From XN24 sp047921455 (GTDB taxonomy: Bacteria; Pseudomonadota; Gammaproteobacteria; Steroidobacterales; XN24), in assembly GCA_047921455.1 (NCBI GenBank), contig JBLRWC010000001.1, forward strand, positions 1 through 64,000: a stretch of DNA of 64,000 bases, read 5' to 3'. Under the pieces are notes generated by a model. That model was not told where the DNA came from. It ran no database searches and was given only the letters and a program-made list of their open reading frames with translations. Each line of letters begins with the position of its first letter. The stretch's first letter is position 1. Shown piece after piece: positions 9,801 through 17,047 of this stretch. The position numbers were made by a program, and so were the translations under genes.

Positions 9801-10856
9801 GCAGGCGATGGTCGCGACGATCACCATGCCCGTGGCAGCGGAAAAGCCGCCGACGAAAGCCAGCAACGCCAGGCCCTCCTGGCCGGCCAACATCGGCAGG
9901 CTGAGGACGTAACCATCGGCGACCGCGCCCTCGGTGCCCTGGAAAATGATTCCCGCCGCGGCGATCGGCACCACGAACACGGTGAATACGGCGAGGTAGG
10001 CCGGGAAGGCCCAGCGGGCCAGCGCCAGGTCGCGCGGGCTGGTGTTCTCCACCACGGCCACGTGGAACTGGCGCGGCAGGCAAAGAATCGCCAGCATCGA
10101 GATGACGGTCAGCACGAGAAAGCTGTGGTCGATGGTGGCCGACGAGTACAGATCCATGACGGTCTGGTTCGCGCGCGAGGCCTCGATGAGTCCGCCCGGA
10201 CCATCGAAGAGCCCGTACAGTACCCACAGGCCGACCGCCACGAAGGCCACGAGCTTGACCGCCGACTCGAAGGCGACCGCCAGCACCATGCCGCGATGGC
10301 TCTCGGTCGAATCCACCTGGCGGGTGCCGAACAGGATGGTAAACACCGCCAGCACGGCGGCCGCCACCAGGCCGGTATCCCCGGCGACACTCGGCACGAC
10401 GCCCATGCCGGACCCGCCGGTGATCAGGCTGTAGCTGCCGGAAATCGCTTTCAATTGCAGTGCAATATAGGGAAGCACAGTTACCAGCGCCATCACCGAG
10501 GCCAGTGCGGCGATCCCCTGGGCCTTGCCGTAGCGCGAGGCGATGAAGTCGGCCACCGAGGTAATGCTCTGTTCCTTGCTGACGGCGACGATTCGCGCCG
10601 GCAGCCGCGTCATCAGCAGGAACACGATGATCGGCCCGAGATAAATCGCAATATAGTCCCAGCCGCTGGAGGCGGCGCGGCCGACTGCGCCGAAGAAGGT
10701 CCAGGAAGTGCAGTACACGCCCAGCGCAAGGCTGTAGACGACCGGCGTGGGCACATAGATGCCGCGGCGATGCAGCCGGTCGCCCATGTAGGCCACCAGG
10801 AACAACAGCACCACGTAAGCCAGCGCAACGACCGGGGGAACCCAGGTCTCAAGCAT
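6873..10856 (-). CDS. crbS: CrbS-like hybrid sensor kinase with Na+/solute symporter domain
   Basis: The 1327-residue membrane protein begins with a sodium:solute symporter (SSS) domain of about 13 helices (roughly residues 1-510). A linker with two PAS domains follows (about 615-890; ...SVIDRDSRLVAWNRRY..., ...VYRFVNKAYEQ...), then a coiled coil, a HisKA domain with the phosphoacceptor in AAASHDLLQPLNAARL, a HATPase domain (NFLSNALRYT; FDTGPGIP; GMGLGLAIV) and a C-terminal receiver domain with LLADFHL. This architecture is that of CrbS/MxtR, which couples a transporter-like sensor to acetate-responsive gene control. GGGAGG seven bases before ATG 10856 fixes the start; an earlier in-frame start adds nine residues only. 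The transporter part may sense or move its ligand; which is not known from sequence. Confidence 0.93.
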   Translation of the reverse strand: MLETWVPPVVALAYVVLLFLVAYMGDRLHRRGIYVPTPVVYSLALGVYCTSWTFFGAVGRAASSGWDYIAIYLGPIIVFLLMTRLPARIVAVSKEQSITSVADFIASRYGKAQGIAALASVMALVTVLPYIALQLKAISGSYSLITGGSGMGVVPSVAGDTGLVAAAVLAVFTILFGTRQVDSTESHRGMVLAVAFESAVKLVAFVAVGLWVLYGLFDGPGGLIEASRANQTVMDLYSSATIDHSFLVLTVISMLAILCLPRQFHVAVVENTSPRDLALARWAFPAYLAVFTVFVVPIAAAGIIFQGTEGAVADGYVLSLPMLAGQEGLALLAFVGGFSAATGMVIVATIACSTMLCNEIVMPALVKLRGEGVSRSPDLARVLIRIRRILIVGILAMSWLVYRVIGMYGALASIGLLSFALAAQFGPAMIGGLYWRRATRAGALAGMWAGFTIWTWTLLIPAFAQTGWLPMSLVSEGPFGVAWLSPYTLFGLAGADPVSHSVFWSLGINLALFVGVSLYTSPRLMERRQAAAFVSGGEGGSNGKGGIMPVTNRVRGSAKVGDLRILAERFIGREKAAAAFEAHLRERGLSTAEGLRADATVLDLTERLLSGAMGASAARTVLVSALKGAELQIEDVASIVGEASQVSRFNRDLLETTLEHVAEGISVIDRDSRLVAWNRRYAELFNYPDDLLRIGTPVEALIRHNARLGRCGPGDVEEHVEKRLAHFDRGGSHVFERIRDDGSVIEMRVNPLPGGGYVASFSDITEHKHTEQALRESESNIRVYTDNVPVLIAYVDSELVYRFVNKAYEQAIGLDRDAICGRRVHEILGRESFMAREAHMEGALAGVRQSFEVSTRDEDGGVRYAEATYIPQFDASEEVQGFFALFHDITERRRAQQGLREAYDTLEQRVQDRTRELSEVNRRLRNEIELRNRIERALRDAKADAEAANLSKTRFLAAASHDLLQPLNAARLFTSALGQGEHEARTLRAVDRIDSSLRAAEELLMALLDISKLDAGALEPRYTDFRVEDVLETLRVEFGIIARERGIVFRAVPCRATVHSDRQFLRRILQNFLSNALRYTKQGRVLMGCRRRGDTLVIQVFDTGPGIPAEHLEKDIYEEFRRFQARDEFGAKGMGLGLAIVQRMARALEHRVDVRSELGRGSVFSVEVPISRAEAAVLPAPDPAVPAARLDEAVVLCVDNEHNILEGMSRLLEGWSCQVLTATDTATALAVLEQAARPPDLLLADFHLDGGDTGLKTISAVRARWGDVPAVIITADYGEEVREHVRNTGFAIMRKPVKPAALRAIMSQLLLARRQAVADAARAAAAG

Positions 10857-10972
10857 CCCAACGCCTCCCGGTCCAGCCGGCAATAGTTATAAGGACGCCG
10901 GTCCGGACGACCCGATGCTAACCAACTATTCACCGGCGAGGAAGCGCACCGCCGTTGCAACCCGACGCCGGA

Positions 10973-10986
10973 CTGCGACTAAGGTC
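10973..10986 (+). promoter_or_regulatory. Candidate CrbR-type operator between crbS and the symporter pair
   Basis: CTGCGACTAAGGTC lies 127 bases before the DUF4212 start and 117 bases from the divergent crbS start. It differs at one base from the element at 4031-4044 upstream of acs. A second shared string, GGCACAC, occurs near both elements but on the other side in each case, so only the 14-mer is treated as a site. Confidence 0.45.
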
Positions 10987-11112
10987 GCAGGGACAAGCCG
11001 CAGGCACACTGCTAGTTTCAGCAAACTCGACTCAAAAGCTCCATTGCATGGGTCGTGACATAACAGAAAAGGCCCAGCCGGGCCGGATCCAAAAATTGAG
11101 GGAGGACTCGCA

Positions 11113-11388
11113 GTGTCTCAACTGAGCCCAGAAGACCGCATCGCCCATTGGCGGGCCACGCGAAACCTGATGATCGGTCACCTGACCGTCTGGTTCTTAT
11201 TCGCCTACGTAGTGCACTGGTTTGCCTATCCACTAAATAACATCAGCTTTTTCGGCTGGCCGCTGGGCTACTACATGTCCGCGCAGGGATCACTGATCGT
11301 CTTCGTCGTGCAGTTGTTCATGTTCAACAGGCAGCAGCATGCGATCGACACCAAGTACGGCGTCGCCGAAGACCAGGTGGGGAACTGA
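11113..11388 (+). CDS. DUF4212 small membrane subunit of an acetate-type symporter
   Basis: This 91-residue protein has two transmembrane helices (HLTVWFLFAYVVHWF and GYYMSAQGSLIVFVVQLFMF) and matches the DUF4212/small solute-symporter subunit family. It is always found directly ahead of a VC2705-type sodium:solute symporter and is thought to be its partner. GGAGGA six bases before GTG 11113 supports the start. Its stop lies one base before the start of the large subunit, so the two are translationally coupled. Confidence 0.93.
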   Translation: MSQLSPEDRIAHWRATRNLMIGHLTVWFLFAYVVHWFAYPLNNISFFGWPLGYYMSAQGSLIVFVVQLFMFNRQQHAIDTKYGVAEDQVGN

Positions 11389-11389
11389 C

Positions 11390-13234
11390 ATGGCCATGCA
11401 ATGGGAAGGCAAATCATTTATCGATAATCTGCCCAAGATCTACGGGGTCTACACGGGCGGATTCCTGGCGTTCTTCGCCCTCATGGCGCTCTTCGAGACG
11501 ATGGGCATGGGGGCCGACCTGATCGGCATCCTGTTCGTGCTGTTCACGATCGCGATTTATGCCTTTATCGGCGTCCTGTCGCGCACCATGGCGGTCGAAG
11601 CCTACTACGTGGCCGGACGCAGCGTCCCACCGGTGTTCAACGGCATGGCCACGGCGGCCGACTGGATGTCGGGTGCTTCGTTCGTCGCGATGGCGGGCGG
11701 CATCTTCATTGCCGGCCACGGCTACATGGCCTTCATCGTGGGCTGGACCGGCGGCTACATCCTGGTCGCCACCCTGATGGCGCCATACCTGCGCAAGTTC
11801 GGCTGCTACACCGTGCCGGACTTCATCGGCACGCGTTACGGCGGCAAGCTCACGCGCTTCTGCGCGGTCGTGGTCCTGGTGGTCGCCTCGTTCACCTACG
11901 TGACGGCCCAGATCACCGCCACCGGCACCATCGCGGCGCGCGCCTTCCAGATCCCCTTTGAGGTCGGGGTGTGGTTCGGCCTGGCCGGCATCCTGGTGTG
12001 CTCCATGCTCGGCGGCATGCGCGCGGTGACCTGGACCCAGGTGGCCCAGTACATCGTGCTCATCATCGCCTACCTGTTGCCCATTTTCTGGATGTCGGGC
12101 GTCCAGGGCTTCGGCTGGTTGCCGCAGTTCCAGTACGGGCCGGCGGTCGACAGGATCATGGAACTCGAGCCGCTCATCGGCGTCGGCGCGCAACCGCTCG
12201 AGGCGGTGCCCGGCTTGCGGGTGCTGACGACCCTGCACGCCACGCCCGCCGAAGGCGCGCTGGCAGCCTGGCAGTTCGTCACCCTGGTGGCCTGCATGAT
12301 GATCGGTACGGCGTCACTGCCGCATATCCTGATGCGCTACTTCACCACCCCCTCGGTGCGTGCCGCGCGCAACTCGGTAGCCTGGTCGCTGTTCTTCATC
12401 TTCCTGCTGTATTTCTCGGCCCCCGCGCTGGCGACGTTCAGCAAGCTGTCGCTGATCGACCCGAACGTGCCAACCGCAATCATCGGCCAGCCCATCGAAC
12501 AAGTGCTGGCGCTGGAATGGGTGCAGCGGTGGAGCGCCATCGGCATGCTGGCGATCATCGACCAGAACGGCGACGGTATAGTCCAGATCAACGAGTTCTT
12601 CCTGAACCCGGACATCATCGTGCTCGCAACGCCGGAATTTGCCGGCCTGCCGTACGTGATCTCCGGCCTGGTCGCGGCCGGCGGCATGGCGGCCGCCATG
12701 TCCACGGCTGACGGACTGTTGCTGGCCATGGCCAACGCCCTGTCGCATGACCTGTACTTCAAGATCATCGACCCGAAGGCGGAGACCCGGAAGCGACTGC
12801 TGACGGCGCGTATCCTGTTGCTGGCCATCGGCGCCGGCGGTGCGCTGGTCGCGAGCCTGAAGCTGACCGGTATCCTGGGCGCGGTCGCCTGGGCGTTCTG
12901 CTTCGCCATGTCGGGCCTGTTCTTCCCGCTGGTGCTGGGCGTCTGGTGGAAGCGCGCGAACCGGCAGGGGGCAGTCGCCGGCATGGTTGGCGGCCTGGCC
13001 GTCGGCTGGTGGTACCTGCTCGCGGTGCGCAACCCGGACTCTTGGTACGGGATCGCGCAGCCCTGGTTGGGCCTTAACGACCTGCGCTTCGGCATCGTCG
13101 GCATCCTGGCCAGCCTGATCGCGATGGTCGTCGTCACCTTGCTGACGCCTGCGCCGGATGAGGAAATCCAGCGCATGGTCGACGAGGTGCGTATCCCGAG
13201 CGGCGCCACGATCATCGGCACCAAGGGTATGTAA
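11390..13234 (+). CDS. Sodium:solute symporter, VC2705/ActP-like, large subunit
   Basis: The 614-residue inner-membrane transporter has the SSS fold (YYVAGRSVPPVFNGMATAAD, GGMAAAMSTADGLLLAMANA) and probably imports acetate or another short carboxylate with Na+. It is longer than typical ActP (about 550) because of two extracytoplasmic insertions. The second holds a canonical 12-residue EF-hand loop, DQNGDGIVQINE (residues 391-402, bases 12560-12595). AGGTGGGG precedes ATG 11390, which directly follows the DUF4212 stop; the longer in-frame extension would overlap that gene. Family and context (acs, crbR, crbS) argue for CrbS/R-controlled acetate uptake; substrate is inferred. Confidence 0.93.
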   Translation: MAMQWEGKSFIDNLPKIYGVYTGGFLAFFALMALFETMGMGADLIGILFVLFTIAIYAFIGVLSRTMAVEAYYVAGRSVPPVFNGMATAADWMSGASFVAMAGGIFIAGHGYMAFIVGWTGGYILVATLMAPYLRKFGCYTVPDFIGTRYGGKLTRFCAVVVLVVASFTYVTAQITATGTIAARAFQIPFEVGVWFGLAGILVCSMLGGMRAVTWTQVAQYIVLIIAYLLPIFWMSGVQGFGWLPQFQYGPAVDRIMELEPLIGVGAQPLEAVPGLRVLTTLHATPAEGALAAWQFVTLVACMMIGTASLPHILMRYFTTPSVRAARNSVAWSLFFIFLLYFSAPALATFSKLSLIDPNVPTAIIGQPIEQVLALEWVQRWSAIGMLAIIDQNGDGIVQINEFFLNPDIIVLATPEFAGLPYVISGLVAAGGMAAAMSTADGLLLAMANALSHDLYFKIIDPKAETRKRLLTARILLLAIGAGGALVASLKLTGILGAVAWAFCFAMSGLFFPLVLGVWWKRANRQGAVAGMVGGLAVGWWYLLAVRNPDSWYGIAQPWLGLNDLRFGIVGILASLIAMVVVTLLTPAPDEEIQRMVDEVRIPSGATIIGTKGM

Positions 13235-13258
13235 CCGGACAGGGCAAGGCTCTGACGG

Positions 13259-13291
13259 GGCCGGGGCGAGGCAACTCGCCCCGGCCTTTTT
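13259..13291 (+). terminator. Rho-independent terminator after the symporter pair
   Basis: A perfect 12-bp stem (GGCCGGGGCGAG with CTCGCCCCGGCC, GCAA tetraloop) is followed by five T residues. It ends the DUF4212-symporter transcript 25 bases past the stop. Confidence 0.95.
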
Positions 13292-13329
13292 ATGTGTGAG
13301 AGAATTCCCGCGCTGCGTGGAGTGACCGT

Positions 13330-13686
13330 ATGATCGAAGACATCCCGTTCTGGGTTATCGCGATTGACTACCTGCTGGGCGTCATCATGTGGACGCTGAT
13401 CGGCCGGTTCGGCATGCGGCTGTTTTTACCGGAAGAAAGCAAGTTCTTCTTCAGTCGCTTTTTTATCCGCGTCACCGACCCGCTGCTCAAGCTGTTCGCG
13501 CCGATCACCCCCGGCTTCCTGGTGGCGCCGATGGTGCCGCTCTACGTCGCGTGGTTCTTTTTCATGTTCCGCTTCTATGCCATGCCCTGGATGCTCGGGT
13601 ACTCGGTGATGGGCATGTTGTCGTTCCCGCTCGAGGGCCAGATCGCCCAGGGCCTCTATTACCTAGGCAACCTGCTGCGGAACTAG
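13330..13686 (+). CDS. Small inner-membrane protein of unknown function
   Basis: The 118-residue protein has about three hydrophobic helices (IAIDYLLGVIMWTLIG, VAPMVPLYVAWFFFMF, LGYSVMGMLSFPL). I do not recognise a named family. It follows the symporter terminator, so it is probably transcribed separately. Its stop overlaps the stop of the opposing gene by four bases. ATG 13330 has only a weak ribosome site (GGAG, eight bases upstream). Confidence 0.7.
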   Translation: MIEDIPFWVIAIDYLLGVIMWTLIGRFGMRLFLPEESKFFFSRFFIRVTDPLLKLFAPITPGFLVAPMVPLYVAWFFFMFRFYAMPWMLGYSVMGMLSFPLEGQIAQGLYYLGNLLRN

Positions 13687-14411
13687 CTGGCGTCGGGGAG
13701 CGCGTTCAGCACGGCTTCCGGCTCGATATAGCGGGCGAAGTCGCGGCGCACTTCCTGCCAGCGAAACCGCACCGAGTTGCGCACGATTTCCTCGTCGAGC
13801 TGCTTGAGCTCGTCCATGACCGGAGCCCAGCGAACCAGTCCCGCCGGGCTCTCGGTGAAAGCCGCCTCCTTGTCGCCGACCACCAGCCAGTCGGTGCGCG
13901 CCACGCGGTCACGCACCCGCTCGGCATGCGCGGCGAACTCTGCGCCGGCCTCGGCCGGCGCGCCCCGGTTCTCGAGTATGTCGTCTACCAGCGCGACCAT
14001 CAGCGCCGCCACGCGCGACGCGTCCCGCGGCGCCTGTTGTGCCAGGCGGCTGCCCGTGTAGACCGCGAGGTCGGAGAGGCAATCCAGCCAGATATGCCAC
14101 TTGGCGATGTTGATGCCCTCAACAAATGGGTCGTCGTCAAACAGTTCCGGGTAGCGCATCCCGGCCCGCGTGCGCAGGTAGCCGTACAGCGACGCCTGCG
14201 CGATGAAGCTGGCGCGCGTATCGAGGAAGGCGCCCAGCGCGGCCAGCGTATCGATCGGCGCCAACGGCGCAGCACGGCCAAGGCCGAAATATGACTTGAA
14301 CGTACTCCAGATCTCGGCGGGCCGTAGCGAGGACCACGAAATCGGCTCGCGCCTGACAGGGCGCTCGCGCCGGATGATGCGCCGCCCGCGCGGCTTTTTG
14401 GGTTCGGACAT
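13683..14411 (-). CDS. Conserved hypothetical protein, helical, Arg-rich N-terminus
   Basis: The 242-residue product starts with a very basic tail (KKPRGRRIIRRERPVRRE) and continues as a mostly helical cytoplasmic protein (DTLAALGAFLDTRASFIAQ, AKWHIWLDCLSDLAVY). No signal peptide or catalytic motif is visible and I do not recognise the family. Start 14411 is preferred over an in-frame codon 66 bases upstream, which would run into the promoter shared with the divergent CBS/DUF294 gene. Its tail overlaps the neighbouring membrane-protein gene by four bases. The basic tail could bind nucleic acid or membrane; this is a guess. Confidence 0.65.
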   Translation of the reverse strand: MSEPKKPRGRRIIRRERPVRREPISWSSLRPAEIWSTFKSYFGLGRAAPLAPIDTLAALGAFLDTRASFIAQASLYGYLRTRAGMRYPELFDDDPFVEGINIAKWHIWLDCLSDLAVYTGSRLAQQAPRDASRVAALMVALVDDILENRGAPAEAGAEFAAHAERVRDRVARTDWLVVGDKEAAFTESPAGLVRWAPVMDELKQLDEEIVRNSVRFRWQEVRRDFARYIEPEAVLNALPDAS

Positions 14412-14507
14412 TGGCTTGCCGTGAGTCGCTCGGAATCGGCGTCCATTATAGGGTCTGGCAAACGCCGGATGGGGCATCGCCGCTATTTGGCGCTATGATT
14501 AACAGTT

Positions 14508-16367
14508 ATGAACAGCCCGCTCGCCGACGTCGAAAACTTCCTCGCGACAACACCGCCGTTCAACCTGCTCGAACCGCCGATGCTGCAACGGGCGGCTGCT
14601 TCCATCGAGGCCGTCTATCGCCGCAAGGGCACGGTCATGCTGGAGATCGGCGACCATAACGAAATGCTGTTCATCATTCGCCGCGGCGCGGTGGAGGCGC
14701 ACGATCGGCACGGCAACCTCATCGACCGTTACGGCGAAGGCGAAAGTTTCGGGCTGCAATCGCTGCTGACCGGTCGGGCCGTGCGCTTTCGCATCACCCT
14801 GATCGAGGATGGCCTGATCTGGATGATGCCGCAGGCCGCCTTCGACGAGTTGCGCAACAAGTCCGCGACCAGCTTCGACAATTTCTATATCCGCAGCCTC
14901 GAGGAACGGCTGACCGCGGCGTTGCAGCCCGCCACCGGCAACACCCAGACCCAGACGCTGTTCATGACGCCGATGGGCGAACTCGTCGGGCGCGAACCGA
15001 TCTCGGTCACCCCGGACACGCCGATCGCCAGCGCGGCGCAAAAGATGTCTGAGCACGGCATTTCCTCGCTGCTGGTCAACGAGGACGACACGTTACAGGG
15101 CATCGTCACGGACCGCGATCTGCGCAACCGCGTGCTCGCCTTGGGCCGCGATCCGGCCGAGCCGGTACTCGCCATCATGACAGCCGACCCATTGACGCTG
15201 GACGCCTCGAGCCCGGTTCTCGCCGGCATTCTCGCCATGGCCGGCCGGGGCATTCACCATCTGCCGTTGACACGCAACGATCGCGTCGTCGGCATGGTGA
15301 CGACCCGCGACCTGATGAGCCTGCAGACCCATCACCCCCTTTACCTGGCCGCGCAACTGCAAAAACAGGAGTCGGTCGCGGACCTCGTCGAGGTTTGCAA
15401 GCGGGTCCCGAAGTTGTTCGAACTCATGCTGGCCTCGGGCATTCGAGCCGAGGAAGTGCCCCGGGTCCTGACCATGATCAGCGATACCGTAACTCGCCGA
15501 CTGATCAGCCTTGCCGAGGAAAAGCTCGGCCCACCCCCGGCGCCGTTTGCCTGGCTGGCGTTTGGCTCCCAGGCGCGCGAGGAACAAAGCCTGAAAACCG
15601 ACCAGGACAACGGCCTGGTCTATGCCGACGATGCGCCGGCCGGGGCGGACGAATACTTCAAGTCGCTGGCGCACTTCGTCTGCGACGGCCTGGACGCCTG
15701 CGGCTATGTCTATTGCCCGGGCGAGATCATGGCGACCACCGACCGCTGGCGCCAGCCACTGTCGGGCTGGCTGAAGCATTTCTCGGACTGGGCCCGCGTG
15801 CCGGACCCGAAAGCCGTGCTCAGCGTCAGTATTTTCTTCGACTTTCGCGCCGTGTGCGGCGACCGCGCCCTGGCCGCGCGCATCAGCAAGGCGCTTGGCG
15901 AGTGTGGCAGCGGCAGCGGCAAGGCGATCTTTCTGTCCGCGCTGGCGCGCCAGGCGGCCAGTTACGACGTGCCGCTGGGCTTTTTCCGGCGCTTTGTGCT
16001 GGAAAGCAAAGGCGCGCATCGCGAGACCCTCGAGATCAAGGCGGCCGGCTTGATGCCGCTGACCGACCTGGTGCGGGTGCGCGCCCTGCAGGGCGGCGTG
16101 ACCGTGCCGGGAACCCAGGATCGGCTCGCGCGTCTCGTCGAAAACGGCAAGATGAATCGTCGCGAAGCCGACCGGCTCGCGGGCGCCCACCGGTTGCTGG
16201 CGGGCTTACGGGTACGGCTGCACGCCGAGCAGGCGAAAAAAGGCCAGGAGCCGCACAACCACCTCGACGTGCGCGCGATTACGCATGCGGAACGCGCCGC
16301 CCTGAAAGACGCCTTCCTGGTGATCCGGGAGGCCCAGAAAGGGCTGGCGCTGGATTTCCCGTCTTGA
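14508..16367 (+). CDS. cNMP-binding/CBS-pair/DUF294 putative nucleotidyltransferase
   Basis: The 619-residue cytoplasmic protein has a cyclic-nucleotide-binding fold (about 10-135), a CBS pair (about 150-270: ITV..ASAAQKMSEHGISSLLV; IVTDRDLRNRVL; VVGMVTTRDLM), a DUF294 nucleotidyltransferase domain with FGSQAREEQSLKTDQDN (about 345-365), and the DUF294 C-terminal domain. This combination occurs widely next to CrbS/ActP-type loci and an exonuclease gene, as here, and is presumed to be a nucleotide-sensing regulatory enzyme; its target is unknown. The stop overlaps the TTG start of the exonuclease. The start is ATG 14508, 96 bases from the divergent neighbour. Confidence 0.9.
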   Translation: MNSPLADVENFLATTPPFNLLEPPMLQRAAASIEAVYRRKGTVMLEIGDHNEMLFIIRRGAVEAHDRHGNLIDRYGEGESFGLQSLLTGRAVRFRITLIEDGLIWMMPQAAFDELRNKSATSFDNFYIRSLEERLTAALQPATGNTQTQTLFMTPMGELVGREPISVTPDTPIASAAQKMSEHGISSLLVNEDDTLQGIVTDRDLRNRVLALGRDPAEPVLAIMTADPLTLDASSPVLAGILAMAGRGIHHLPLTRNDRVVGMVTTRDLMSLQTHHPLYLAAQLQKQESVADLVEVCKRVPKLFELMLASGIRAEEVPRVLTMISDTVTRRLISLAEEKLGPPPAPFAWLAFGSQAREEQSLKTDQDNGLVYADDAPAGADEYFKSLAHFVCDGLDACGYVYCPGEIMATTDRWRQPLSGWLKHFSDWARVPDPKAVLSVSIFFDFRAVCGDRALAARISKALGECGSGSGKAIFLSALARQAASYDVPLGFFRRFVLESKGAHRETLEIKAAGLMPLTDLVRVRALQGGVTVPGTQDRLARLVENGKMNRREADRLAGAHRLLAGLRVRLHAEQAKKGQEPHNHLDVRAITHAERAALKDAFLVIREAQKGLALDFPS

Positions 16368-17047
16368 ACCTGGTGCAACGGTTGCGGGTAGCGCTGGCGC
16401 AGCGCGCCTGCCGGCTGCCGTTGCAGGCCCGCCTGCTGAAACAACCCTTGCCCTCGCCCGGCACCAGGCTGAAAGACCTCGAGATCATCGCGCTGGATTT
16501 CGAGACCACCGGCCTGGATGCAAACAACGACCACATCATCGCGGCCGGCTGGGTACTGCTGCGGGGCGATCGCCTCGTCATGGCCAGCGCACGCGAAATT
16601 CGGGTGCGCAACGGCGCACCGGACGGCGTCGGCCAGAGCGCGGTCATCCACGGCATCATGGACAGCGATCTCGACGCGGCCGAGGATGCGGCAAGCATGC
16701 TCGAGCAACTGCTGCCGGAGCTCGCCGGACGCGCGATCGTGGCGCACGCCATTGCCATAGAGCGGGGCTTTCTCGCTGCCCTCTTGCGCCGCATGGGCGG
16801 CGTGCCGCTGCCCAATCCGTTTATCGATACCATGAAGCTGGAGCGCACGCTGCTCGAAGCCGGGGGCGAGCATGCCCGTGAGATGCATGGGGACCTGGTG
16901 CTGGAGAGCTGCCGCGCGCGCCGGGAACTGCCCGAACACCAGCGTCACTCGGCCGGCGCCGACGCCCTGGCCTGCGCCGAATTGCTGCTCGCGCAGATCG
17001 ACCAGCTTGGCGGCGCGGCGCGCGTCAAGCTGCGCGATTTGCTCTAG
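16364..17047 (+). CDS. DnaQ-like 3'-5' exonuclease (DEDDh)
   Basis: The 227-residue product has the three exonuclease motifs: LDFETTGLD, VAHAIAIERGFL and HSAGADALACAE (the last gives the His of DEDDh). It is a stand-alone proofreading-type nuclease, not the polymerase III epsilon subunit. The middle motif carries Glu where Asp is usual (ERGFL for DRGFL). No ATG is available near the domain; TTG 16364, overlapping the upstream TGA as TTGA, or GTG 16373 are the candidates, and the first gives coupled translation. It forms an operon with the CBS/DUF294 gene. Confidence 0.87.
   Translation: MNLVQRLRVALAQRACRLPLQARLLKQPLPSPGTRLKDLEIIALDFETTGLDANNDHIIAAGWVLLRGDRLVMASAREIRVRNGAPDGVGQSAVIHGIMDSDLDAAEDAASMLEQLLPELAGRAIVAHAIAIERGFLAALLRRMGGVPLPNPFIDTMKLERTLLEAGGEHAREMHGDLVLESCRARRELPEHQRHSAGADALACAELLLAQIDQLGGAARVKLRDLL

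Noticed and set aside
9108..10886. A 592-residue plus-strand frame over the symporter part of CrbS
   Set aside because: Hydrophilic, Gln/His/Arg-rich shadow of membrane helices; no family resemblance.
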